A stretch of 64,000 bases of DNA from Microstegium vimineum (taxonomy: Eukaryota > Streptophyta > Magnoliopsida > Poales > Poaceae): positions 8,290,079 to 8,354,078 of the forward strand of contig CM039126.1 in NCBI GenBank assembly GCA_022036555.1. Reading direction: 5' to 3'. The notes beneath the pieces were generated by a model. The model was not told where the DNA came from and searched no databases. It worked only from the letters and a program-made list of their open reading frames with translations. Positions 37,142-47,218 of this stretch are shown one piece after another. How positions within the stretch are numbered: the stretch's first letter is position 1; each line of letters opens with the position of its first letter. The position numbers and the translations under genes were made by a program.

Positions 37142-38428
37142 TCAGGGATAGAAGCGACGTAGCTGTTCGATGTTCCACGCGTTGGTGAAGATCTCGCCCT
37201 TCTCGTTCTTTAGTTTGTAAGTGTCGGGTTTCAGCACCTCTGCCACGATGAAGGGTCCCTCCCAAGGTGGCGTCAACTTGTGACGCCCCTTGTTGCTCTG
37301 TCGACGGCGCAGAACGAGGTCGCCGACGTTGAGGTCCCTTTTGCGCACGTTTTTGTCGTGGTAGCGCCGCAGCGTCTGCTGGTACTGTGCCGACTTGAAG
37401 AGGGCCATGTCACAGGCTTCCTCGAGCTGGTCGAGGGAGTCCTCTCGGGCTATCGCGTTGGCTTGCTCGTTGTAGGCTTTCAGTCGAGGGGAGCCGTACT
37501 CGAGGTCAGTGGGGAGGATGGCCTCGGACCCATAGACCAAGAAGAACGGAGAGAACCCCGTGGCTCGACTTGGTGTCGTTCGGAGACTCCATAGCACAGT
37601 GGGCAGCTCGTCGACCCATCTCCTTCCATGTCTGTTTAGCCGGCCGAAGATCCTTGGCTTGAGGCCCTGCAAAACCATACCGTTGGCACGCTCGACCTGA
37701 CCATTAGTTCTAGGGTGGGCGACTGCAGACCAATTCACCCTGATGTGGTGATGGTCACAGAAGTCCAGGAACTTTTGGCCGGTGAACTACGTGCCATTGT
37801 CGGTGATGATGACGTTGGGGACCCCGAAGCGGTGGATGATGTCGGTGAAGAATAGCACGGCTTGTCGAGACTGGATGTTGGCGATGGGTCGAGCCTCGAT
37901 CCACTTCGAGAACTTGTCGATAGCCACGAGCAGGTGAGTGTGCCCACCCTTGGTTCTTTTCAGGGGGCCGACCATGTCGAGCCCCCATACTGCGAACGAC
38001 CAAGTTATGGGTATCATCTGAAGAGCTTGGGCGGGTAGGTGGGTCTGCCTGGCGTAGAATTGGCATCCCTGGCAGGATCGAACGAGTTTGGTGGCGTCGT
38101 TAACAGCCGTCGGCCAGTAGAAGCCCTGTCGAAAGGCACTTCCTACCAGCGTTCTCGGCGCCGCGTGGTGGCCACAAGCCCCTGAGTGTAGGTCCTGCAG
38201 TAATGCCCTCCCCTCCTCGAGGGTGAGGCAGCGTTGAAGTACACCCGACGGGCTACGTCGATATAGTTCGCGGCCATCCCCGTATAGGACGTAGGTTTTG
38301 GCACGTCGAGCTACTCGACGGGCTTCCGTGCGGTCTTCCGGGAGTTCGCCTCGCGTCAGGTACTCGAGGTAAGGCGCGCGCCAATCCGTCGGAGGGGTTG
38401 GCGCCGCGGCGGCCCCGTCGATCTCCAT
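37142..38428 (-). pseudogene. Gypsy integrase domain, one nonsense codon
   Basis: Integrase inserts the cDNA into host DNA. The zinc-binding part (LHSGACGHHA ... CQGC), the first catalytic Asp (GLDMVGPL), the second Asp (ITDNG) and the Glu (QVERANG) are all present, followed by a C-terminal module with PPWEGPFIV. A TAG at 37787-37789 directly after ITDNGT splits it. Downstream sequence stays in the same frame to the true stop at 37142. It is out of frame with RNase H because of a C/G run near 38549-38560. Confidence 0.9.
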
Positions 38429-38505
38429 GACCTCTCCCCCGCTCGAGGGGGGATCAGTCGAGGGGGGTGGGTCGACCCCTTGCTCGAGGGCGGGAGCCCC
38501 CGAGC

Positions 38506-38991
38506 CTAGGTCGACGGATGGTGCGTGCAGATCCCTCGAAAAGATGTCGGGGGGGGGGGGAACGTCCCTCGAGTAGACGCGATTTTGGCCAGCTCGTCGG
38601 CAGCTTCGTTGTACCGACGGGCTACGTGGTTGAGCTCAAGGCCATAGAACTTGTCCTCGAGCCTTCGGACCTCCTTGCAGTAGGCTTCCATCTTAGGATC
38701 GTGGCAGCTCGAGTCTTTCATCACTTGGTCGATCACCAACTGAGAGTCCCCTCGCACGTCGAGGCGTCGAACCCCGAGATCGATGGCGATGTGCAGGCCG
38801 TTGACGAGGGCCTCGTACTCGGCGACGTTGTTGGAGGCGGGGAAGTGGAGGTGGATGACGTAGCGCATATGGACCCCTGAGGGTGATATGAACAGCAATC
38901 CAACGCCTGCTCCCGTCTTCATCAACGACCCGTCGAAGTACATGGTCCAGAGCTCGCTCTGGACCTGCGCTGGGGGTAGTCGGGTGTCGGT
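38506..38991 (-). pseudogene. Gypsy RNase H domain
   Basis: RNase H removes the RNA strand during reverse transcription. The motifs MYFDGSLMKTGAG, NVAEYEAL, RGDSQLVI and NEAADELA supply the Asp-Glu-Asp-Asp catalytic set. The frame is the same as RT, with one TAG (38992-38994) between them. After the domain a G run near 38549 shifts the frame. Confidence 0.9.
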
Positions 38992-40365
38992 CTATTCTGC
39001 AACGAAATCTGCCAGTACCTGAGCCTTGATGGCCTTCCGAGGGGCGTAGGAGAGGGTCTCCCCCATGAGCTCGGTGGACCACTTGGCGATCCTTCCCGAT
39101 GCCTCCCGGTTCTGGATTATCTCTCCGAGGGGGAAAGATGAAACCACAGTGACCGGATGGCCCAGGAAATAGTGTTTGAGCTTCCGCCGAGTGAGGACGA
39201 CCGCGTACAGCAGCTTCTTGATGTGGGGATACCTCGTCTTGGTCTCGGAAAGGACCTCGCTTACGAAGTAGACAGGCCTCTGAACCGGCAGGGCGTGTCC
39301 TTCCTCCTCCCTCTCGACTACTATGACCGCGCTGACTACCTGGGTAGTTGCTGCGACATAGAGCAAGAGGGGCTCGGCCGGGCTCGGGGGTACCAAGACC
39401 GGGGGCGAGGTGAGCAAGGCCTTGAGCATCGAGAGCGATTCCTCGACTTCGGCGGTCCACGCGAAGTGTTCCGTCTTCTTCAGGAGGCGGTAAAGGGGTA
39501 GGGCCTTCTCTCCGAGCCTCGAGATGAAGCGACTGAGGGCGGCGAGGCACCCAGTAACCCTTTGCATGCTCTTGAGGTCGTTGATCGGGCCCATCCTCGT
39601 GATGGCGGTTACCTTCTCGGGATTGGCCTCGATGCCGCGCTGGGAAACTATGTACCCTAAGAGCATGCCTCGAGGGACCCTGAAGACACACTTCTCAGGG
39701 TTCAGTTTTATGCGATTAGCCCTGAGGCACCCAAACGCGATCTCGAGGTCTCCGACCAGGTTTCCAACGGTTCTGGACTTGACCACGATGTCATCGACGT
39801 AGGCCTCGACGGTCGGCCCTATGTGTCTCCCGAAGACGTGGAGCATGCATCGCTGGTAGGTGGCCCCGGCGTTCCGCAAGCCGAAGGGCATGGTGAGGTA
39901 GCAAAACATGCCGAAGGGAGTGATGAAGGACTCCTTCATCTTTATTTGGTGGTAGCCAGAGTATGCATCAAGGAAGCAAAGGGTTTCACATCCCGAAGTG
40001 GAATCTACTATTTGCTCGATGCGTGGTAAAGGAAAAGAAACTTTAGGACATGCTTTATTCAAACTGGTGTAGTCTACACACATCCTATCCTTCCCATTCT
40101 TTTTCTTTACAAGCACGGGATTAGCTAACCACTCGGGATGATGTACCTCCTTGATGAATCCGGCCTTCAAAAGCTTGTCGACCTCCTCCCCGATGATCCT
40201 GCGCTTCTCCTCGTCGAAGCGGCGCAGGCGTTGTTTCACCGGTTTGGACCCGGCTCGGATGTCCAAGGAGTGCTCGGCGACCTCCCTCGGAATGCCCGGC
40301 ATGTCCGAGGGGCTCCATGCGAACACGTCGGCATTCGTACAGAGAAAGTCGACGAGCACTGCTTC
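38992..40365 (-). pseudogene. Gypsy reverse transcriptase domain
   Basis: About 455 codons open throughout. The motifs in order are VKQRLRRFDEEKR, WLANPVLVKKKNGKDRMCVD, the FLDAYSGYHQI block, MPFGLRNAGATYQ, and the catalytic YVDDIVVKS followed by LNPEKC. The RT active site is intact. The adjoining RT-linked region (FAWTAEVEESL) runs into RNase H. Stops bound it on both sides (40366 and 38992), so it is an island in a broken polyprotein. Confidence 0.93.
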
Positions 40366-41109
40366 CTATTTGGGCTCGAGGGTGGCACTGATCGTCAGCA
40401 CCTTCCCACCCGCGAGGCCGGGGTCGAGCAGGACGGTCTTTGTGTCTTCCGCCGGCTTGAAGTTGCCAGCGTGGCGCTTGGGGTTGGGGATCTCTCCGGA
40501 CAATTCGTCGAGGGCCACGAGGATAGCCGAATCCTCACGGGCTTCGGCTTTTTCCACGCACTCGACGTCGCAGTCGTATGCGTGCTCGTAGGAGGTGTCG
40601 ACGGTGATGACCCCCGAGGGCCCCGGCATTTTGAGCTTGAGGTAGGTGTAGTTCGGGACCACCATGAACTTGGCGTACCCCGGTCTACCGATGATGGCGT
40701 GGTAGGTGCCTCGCCACGCGACCACCTCGAAGGTCAGCTCTTCCTTTCGGAAGTTCGAGGGGACGCCGAAACAAACCGGCAGCTTGATGCGGCCGATCGG
40801 GAGTGCCTTTTTCCCCGGGACGATCCCGTGGAATCCCCCCGCGCTGGGCAGGAGCATGGTCCTCGGGATCCCCAGGAGGTCGAGGGTCTCGGCGTAGATG
40901 ATGTTGAGGCTGCTCCCCCTGTCCATGAGCACCTTAGTGAGGCGGGTGTTGAGGATGATCGGGCCGACGACGAGTGGGTAAGCCCCCGCGTTGGGGACGT
41001 GTTTGGGGTGGTCGTCCTGATCGAAGGTGATCGGCGTGTGGGACCAGTCGAGGTACCGCGGGGCCTGGGCCCGAACGGAAAAAACTTCTCGACGCTCCCT
41101 CTTGCGCTA
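40366..41109 (-). pseudogene. Gypsy aspartic protease region
   Basis: The open frame contains MDRGSSLNIIY, where families of this lineage have an Asp-Gly-Gly or Asp-Thr-Gly triad. The catalytic Asp remains but the next residue is Arg, so activity is doubtful. A flap-like segment and AIIGRPGYAKF follow. It is in frame with gag and RT, with TAGs at 41107-41109 and 40366-40368. Confidence 0.85.
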
Positions 41110-43086
41110 GCGCGTGGTGAGGCGAGTCGAGGGTCCCCCGTAAATCATGTAACAGTCGTGGATCTCGGGGAAGCCTCCTTTTTTGACGTCACCCCTGACG
41201 TGGGCGTCACAGGGCGGGTCTTCCTTACCGTCATCTCTCCTGAGGCCAGGAGGGACGAAGTGCTTTCAGAGCATGCGACAATCCTGGAGGCGGTGGTTGG
41301 CTGGCCCCATATGATAGGGGCAAGGCTCCTTCAGCATCTTATCGAAGATGCCCCCGTCGGGAGGGGGCCCTCGAGGCTTCCGCTTGTCCGCTGCAGCGAC
41401 AAGGTCGTCGGGCTCGTCGTCGTGCTCGACGTTGGGCTCGACGTTGCGCCGGCCCGGTTGGTTCTTCTTCTTCTTCTTCCGGCCGCCGTTGTCGTCGTTG
41501 TTCCTTCTGGGCCCATTGTTTCTTTTGGGCCCGTCGTCCGAACCCCCGGGCTCATCCGCCTTACCCTTCCCTTTCCCTGGGGGAATCTAGAAGAAGGCGC
41601 CAACAGCTTCTTCGCCAGCTGCATAGTTGGCGATGACGTCCATGAGCTCGTTGGCGTTCTTGGGGATGTTTTGCCCCAGCTCCCGCACCAACTCCTTGCA
41701 GGTTGTCCCGGCGATGAACGTCGTGATGACCTCGTGGTCGGAGATGTGGGTCAGTGCGGTACGTTGCTTCGAGAATCGGCGGGTGAAGGCGCGGAGGGTC
41801 TCCCCTGGTTTCTGCTTGCAGCTGCGAAGGTCCCAGGAGTTGCCCGGCCGCTCGTAGGTGCCCTTGAAGTTGCCCTCGAAGATCCGGACCAGGTTGGACC
41901 AGTCCTGGATCAAGTCCGGGGGTAGCTCCTCGAGCCACCTTCGAGCGGTGTCGGAGAGGAACAATGGGAGTTGCCGGATGATGACGAGGTCATCTTTGGC
42001 TCCACCCAGCTAGCATGCCAGCCTGAAGTCGGCAAGCCAGAGTTCTGGCTTGGTTTCGCCGTTATACTTGACCATGCTGGTGGGTGGACGGAAATGTACG
42101 GGCAGGGAGGCCCGCCGGATAGTTCTTCCGAAGACTCGGGGCCCCGGCGGCTCCGGAGACCGACATCGGTCTTCGTCGCTGTCGTAGCGCCCACCTCGGT
42201 GAGAGCTGTAGCCTCGAGCCTCGGCGTCGCCGTACCGACGTCGGTTGTTCACTCGAGGGGGGAGGTCGTCGACGGGGCGTTCCTGAACCGGTCGTCGCTC
42301 GACCTGGCCCTGGGGCGCCTTGTTTTGGTGGACCGAGACCTCCCGATTCTGTCAAGGGGGCGCTGCTTGTCGCTCAGAGGCAGCCCCTCGACGCCTCGAG
42401 GCCGAGCTCTCCGCCTGCTGCACGGCCGCAGTTTGGAGCAGCCCCTGGATTTCGTCCCTGATACGCTGTGCCTGGGGGGTCGATGGCGCCGGCATGTCGC
42501 GGAGCAGCATCACGGCTGCTACGACATTCTGGCTGGCGCGGTTGAAGACTCGGGGTTCGGCGTTCCCCTCCTCGACGATCTGCCGGTGGACTTCCCGGGC
42601 CCGCTCGCGAGCTCCTCCACCCTGAGGACGCCCTCGATCTCGCTCGAGGGCGTGTTCGAGTTGCTGAAGACGCAGGCGCTCCTCCTCGAGCTTGCTAAGA
42701 AGCTCTCGGACCTGTGTAATCTGGACGTCGGGGGGTGGATCGGCTCTCTCAGGACTTGGGGGAACGGCATCTCGAGGTGGGGTGGCATTGGCCCCCCTTC
42801 CTTCTTCGGTGGCCGCGGTGTCATCGACGTCGTCCTGGAGGTCGGTTTGTTCGTCGAGGTGGAAGCACTCCCGAGTGGAGTCGTAACTCTCGTCGGGAGA
42901 GTCCGAGTCGGGGTCGGCGTGGTAGAAGTGGGGGAAGAGCCTACCCCTTTCTTCCTCCTCCAGGCTGACGTCTAGGCCACGGGTGGAGGGAAAGACTATG
43001 AAGTCGCCCTGGTCCGTGGAAACGAACCCTAGACCGCCGAACCAGACGATGGTGGTGGATGGAAACAGTGGGATGGTGGGATCCAT
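41110..43086 (-). pseudogene. Gypsy gag, five in-frame stops
   Basis: Gag forms the particle shell. The start is MDPTIPLFPSTT at 43086. The N-terminal part is acidic, then a coiled segment (LLSKLEEERLRLQQLE), then the retrotransposon gag domain (LSDTARRWLEELPP, FKGTYERPGNSW, GETLRAFTRRFSKQ), then a basic tail (GGRKKKKKNQPG). Stops at 42352, 42010, 41587 and 41266 interrupt it, and one at 41107 marks the protease side; all lie in one frame with no indel. Confidence 0.88.
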
Positions 43087-43124
43087 CTGAGAGAGTAGTT
43101 CGGAGTTGATCGACACGCGAATCC

Positions 43125-43143
43125 CCCTACCTGGCGCGCCAAC
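43125..43143 (-). other. Primer-binding site of the gypsy element
   Basis: The minus strand directly after the 5' LTR reads GTTGGCGCGCCAGGTAGGG, in the position of a tRNA primer site. I do not assign the tRNA. Confidence 0.65.
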
Positions 43144-43493
43144 TGTCGGTGTTATGACCCGGGGGTCAAGACCACCAACGAGTAAATTTGTATATCGCGT
43201 GCTCCCTCTCTGAGACGTGATGCAAGATGGACACAAGATTTATCCTGGTTCGGGCAAAGAAGGCCCTACGTCCAGCGGGGGGAGGATGACTTGTATTATC
43301 TCGCACCCAAAACGTGCTCGTACAGGGGGGGTACAAGCTGTGTTACACGGAGTCGGCCACCCGAGGGGTCGATCGAGTGGCGGGGTGTCAGAGTCTAAAC
43401 TAGGGTCCCTGAGAACGAAAGTCCGATCTCTCAGAAAATGGGAAAAGTCTCCGAAGAAGTTGGAGCCGATCTCATGCTCTACCTCGGCGTCCC

Positions 43494-43502
43494 CTTTTAT
43501 AG
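43494..43502 (-). promoter_or_regulatory. TATA box of the gypsy LTR
   Basis: GGTCTATAAAAGGGGACG on the minus strand, conserved at 29899-29906, 25021 and 63886 in the sister LTRs. It reads toward gag. Confidence 0.75.
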
Positions 43503-44096
43503 ACCAAGGGGAGGTCCGAGGGTACAGGGCCCTAACTATAGCAGTATGGGCGGCGTATCCGCGGCACAGTTTTGACGGATAGACGTTGAGCCCTGTGGCG
43601 GCATGGTCTTCCCGTCCTTCAGGCGTCCCCGGTCGTGGCGGCAGTAGAAGTCGTCGCAGTGCAGTGTCCGCAGGCGGGCACGAGTCCCACGGCCGAAGCG
43701 GGACGGGACAGATGGGATGGCTTGCGTACCGGAGTTGTTGAAGAGAGGGGGGTCGAGCCCCCCGGTCGAGGGAGGGGGTCGAGCCCTGTGTGGCTCTGTC
43801 GCGTTCCCGAAGTCGTCGTCGAGGGTCGCACTGTTCACTTTCCGAGGGGTACTGTTGGAGTCCGTACTCGCGTAGTGGCGACAGTGGCGGCGCAGTTGAC
43901 AGGAATCGGGGACCTGACGGGGAGTTGGCGGATTTGACAGCAGACACGGGCGCCCATGTCTTTAGGTGGGTTCACTTTAACCCATGCCGGGAGCAGTTGG
44001 GTTAATCGAGCCCCTCGTCCGAGGATCGTCCGCTCGACCCCTGGGCGAGGTAGAGGTCGAGGCGTCGACGGGGTCGGAAGGGTCGAGGTAGAGGTT

Positions 44097-44283
44097 GGGG
44101 GGTCAATCGTTCGACCCCTCGTCCGTTCTTCGTGGTGGAACCGGGGGGTCGTTCGCTCGACCCCTCGTCCGTCGTCGAGGTGGGGCCGGGGGTCGTTCGC
44201 TCGCCCCCTCGTCCGTCGTCGAGGTGGAGCCGGGGGGTCGTTCGCTCGACCCCTCGTCCGTCATCGAGGTGGAGCCGGCCCGT
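44097..44283. repeat. ~45-bp tandem array in the 5' LTR
   Basis: About four units of the type ggtcgttcgctcgacccctc followed by gtccgtcgtcgaggtgg. Unit length and sequence differ from the 53-bp arrays in the two sister LTRs. Confidence 0.85.
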
Positions 44284-45179
44284 GGCTTGTTGCCGCGGTT
44301 GGTGTAGGGGGGGCCCTCGATTGATGGGCCGCGTCTTACCGAGTAGTGGGCTAGTCCTTACCTTAAAAATAGTTGCTATATTTAGCGTTAATTTATCGAA
44401 GGGTTTAGGGTACCCCTTACCTTCATACCCGACATAATGGTTGGCAGTAAAGCCAAAAGAACTAGAATTAATGCAGAATTGATTAATGCGCCTTTCGACG
44501 TAGTCCCCACTTGTATATATGTGCCAATCGCCAACAGAAGACACATTTTGGCACACAATAAAAGCAACTTTTTTCAGTTGTTCATGTGAGAGCCAAACCT
44601 CCCCTGTTGGATGCATCTCAAGCAGGACGGGACGAGTGGTCGATGTAAAAGGTGACAAGCTAGCTAACCCATCAACCGCTACAGTTGATTAACCAGCACT
44701 CAACCCTGCTCCTAGCTAATCCTTATCCTTTCGCCGTGGTCCTATGATCCCTATCACTGATTATATATTATAGGGTTTGGTGTGACGTCGCCAATTATGC
44801 AAGTGACCCACCCCGAGTACGTAATTTCTTTGACATGTCGCTTGCTAACGCTAGAAGCCTAGAATGAGAATCGACAGCAACAAACCAACGGGATCTCACT
44901 TCATTCATTCGGTCCGGGCCGTCCGGCGAAAAAGCCCGGGTCACTCGTGCGTGATAACGAAGCCTCTCTCGCCGTTGCTTTGCGTTACTGCCGATCTGAC
45001 ACCACGGTTTTTTTTCTTTTCCTCAGACGGATGGATCTCAAAATTCTCATTGTCCTCATATATAATGATGATGATCTATGGATACGAGGGAAGATTTTGG
45101 CTTCCAGAAAGCAACGTCAATTTGGGACTCGTTCGAAATAAAGAGAGATGTGAATCAGCATGATAGAGACCAACACAAG

Positions 45180-46141
45180 GGGATGTTTGGTTCCCGGCCA
45201 CCGATTGTCACGCCTAACCTTAAGTCTGCCACGTGAATTTTGGTAGTCGTTTGGTTCGTGATACAAGCATGGCATGCCACCGCCACAGACTCGTCTCTCC
45301 TCGTCTCGCCGTAGATTTTCGCCACAGAATTGTCGCGGACGTTTTTGCCGCCGCTGAGTCCCGTGGCGCGCCAAAGCTCATCCCGATCGAATAAAAAAAA
45401 CTCCCCCACCGTTTCCTCTCTCCACTTCCTCGTCTTCTCCGTGAAACAGATCGAGCAGCACTCCCGTTCCCGCGCTACCGCGTGCGCAGGGGCCGCGCCG
45501 CCATGCCTGCAGGGGTTGCGCCGCCGCGAGCCTAGGAGCCGCGCCGCCGCGTGCGCAAGTGGCCGCGTCGCCGCACGAGAGCCGTCCGTGTCCATCTAGC
45601 AGTGTAGCAATGTGCTGCTATCTTTGCATATTTGTTTTCAATTACGTACATGTGTCTGCACTAGCAGTGTCGTTACTTGTAAACTGTTGTTTGCAAGGGA
45701 GTACTAGTAGAAGCAACATTCAAGTTTGGCCCTGTTGTACGTGCTTAAGTCATGATATAATTTATGTAATTTATATGTATAATCTAGTTTGTATCTTACC
45801 ATGTTACATGTTGATTTACAACTTATAATTTTAATTGTTACATTTTGTTTACTAGATGTGAAAGGCAATTTCAAATGAATAATCAAGATAGTAGTTTCCT
45901 TCATGTGATTATACTAAGATAATAAGGTATTTTCATTCATTTGTGGTTGCAAACCAAACACATGCCACAACATTTTACCATGGTTTTGTGGCTGTAAGCC
46001 AAACAGCAACCACAATTATTTTGCCAAACTTTAGTCACTAACCAAACACCTTATTTTTGTCACAGTTTGTGGCTTGCCACACTTGTTGACTGCTACTTAA
46101 GTTTAAGCGTGGCAAATTATGACCATGAACCATACAGGCCC
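45180..46141. mobile_element. PIF/Harbinger-like (Tourist-type) DNA element
   Basis: 962 bp flanked by aag (45177-45179 and 46142-46144). Comparison with copy 1 at about 23590 shows one aag at the empty site. Terminal inverted repeats start GGGATGTTTGGTTC on the left and, read inverted, GGGCCTGTATGGTTC on the right. Similarity continues inward (cacgcctaaccttaag against cacgcttaaacttaag). No transposase was found, so it is non-autonomous. Confidence 0.8.
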
Positions 46142-47218
46142 AAGTTCTCAATGTGTTCGGCTTGCATTAGCATGCGTGACAGAGGTGGATTACTGCCTCT
46201 TTACATGATGTCCATTGCTTTGAACTGGGATCAGTGTGCGACCGCCGTTCAGCGACAGAAACGCCTGATGAATTGAACTATGCAGGTCCAAACCAAGCGT
46301 CCCGACGCGCTTATATCCAATCACATGGCCGAAGACGGCTGGAAAAGAGCCACCTGCATGGACCATGCCTCAGCTGTGCTCTTGACCACTGACCACAAGC
46401 ACATGGATCTGAGAACTTTTGGATTCTGGGCAGCGTATCCGGATTTGCTTGCCCTGTTATCGTAAAGGTGTCTCTTCAGATAGTGGCCGGCCAGCAGACC
46501 AGCATTTTTCCAACAAGACATGCAAGTGTTCCTACGGCTGCAGAGGATGATTCACAGAGTACAGAAAGGAACCACACGAAGATTTTGCACAGAATCAGGT
46601 ATTTTAATGCAAGTATTAAAGCAATCTGCAACGTGACAGTCACTGTCCAAGGGACTTCTATTGGTAACAGAGGGGTTTGGATACAATGGAAAATTACACG
46701 GCAATATCTCCTCTTGCCACAAAAGATACATGTACATGATTTCATAAGAACCCATACAAAGAGACCGAGGGAAAAATGGTGCTTTCATGTCCACCTCAAA
46801 CTCTCATGGAAGGAAAAGGGGAAGATGGGGAACACTTGGGACATATATATTTACACGATGGTGGGAGATGGGGATGATGCCTGGACAATGGTACATCTTC
46901 AAAAGAATATACTACCTACCTTCTTTCTTTCTTTATATAATCAAAATAACAACAATGCACTATCTACCCGCCTGGTGAGCAAGCTTTCAATAAATGAACA
47001 GAATGGTACACTTCCCTAGACAAGTCTTCTAACTGTGTGTGTGACTCTACTAAGCCCATCGTCGTATTCGTATACTGCAAGGAGAATGCGGATGGTTCAC
47101 ATTCATGGGCCTCCTTGCAATGGTCTTTAAGAGTTAAGATGCTTTGGAACGAAGTTTGGGCCGCCATCATGTAGACTTTTCCCCCCTTTTGCAAGTACAA
47201 CCATCATTCACCTTGAAT

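Larger units (their letters stand above)
29550..44434 (-). mobile_element. Ty3/gypsy Tat-lineage retrotransposon with antisense gene
   Basis: The 14,885-bp element starts TGTCGGTG and ends CCCGACA. It is flanked by gaatg (29545-29549) and taatg (44435-44439), a 5-bp duplication with one difference; the duplicated copy 1 shows the empty site near 22870. The order on the minus strand is 5' LTR (right), primer-binding site, gag, protease, RT, RNase H, integrase, a long non-coding 3' part, then 3' LTR (left). A plus-strand multi-exon gene at 31970-36199 lies antisense. Long size, integrase last and an antisense extra gene fit the Tat lineage (compare maize Grande). It is not autonomous now because of multiple stops. 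Confidence 0.95.
43144..44434 (-). repeat. 5' LTR of the gypsy element
   Basis: 1,291 bp from TGTCGGTG to CCCGACA. It matches the solo LTR at 24124-25503 and the LTR starting at 62904 in reverse complement. It holds the promoter (TATA at 43494-43502) and a tandem array at 44097-44283. Confidence 0.95.

Noticed and set aside
40138..41925. 595-codon plus-strand open frame
   Set aside because: It is antisense to gag/protease coding, a shadow of a GC-rich coding strand, with no domain, promoter or splice structure, unlike the real antisense gene at 31970-36199.
46468..47019. 183-codon plus-strand frame partly repeated at 25543-25950
   Set aside because: It is antisense to the SAC 3' UTR and repeated only because the segment is duplicated; there is no domain.
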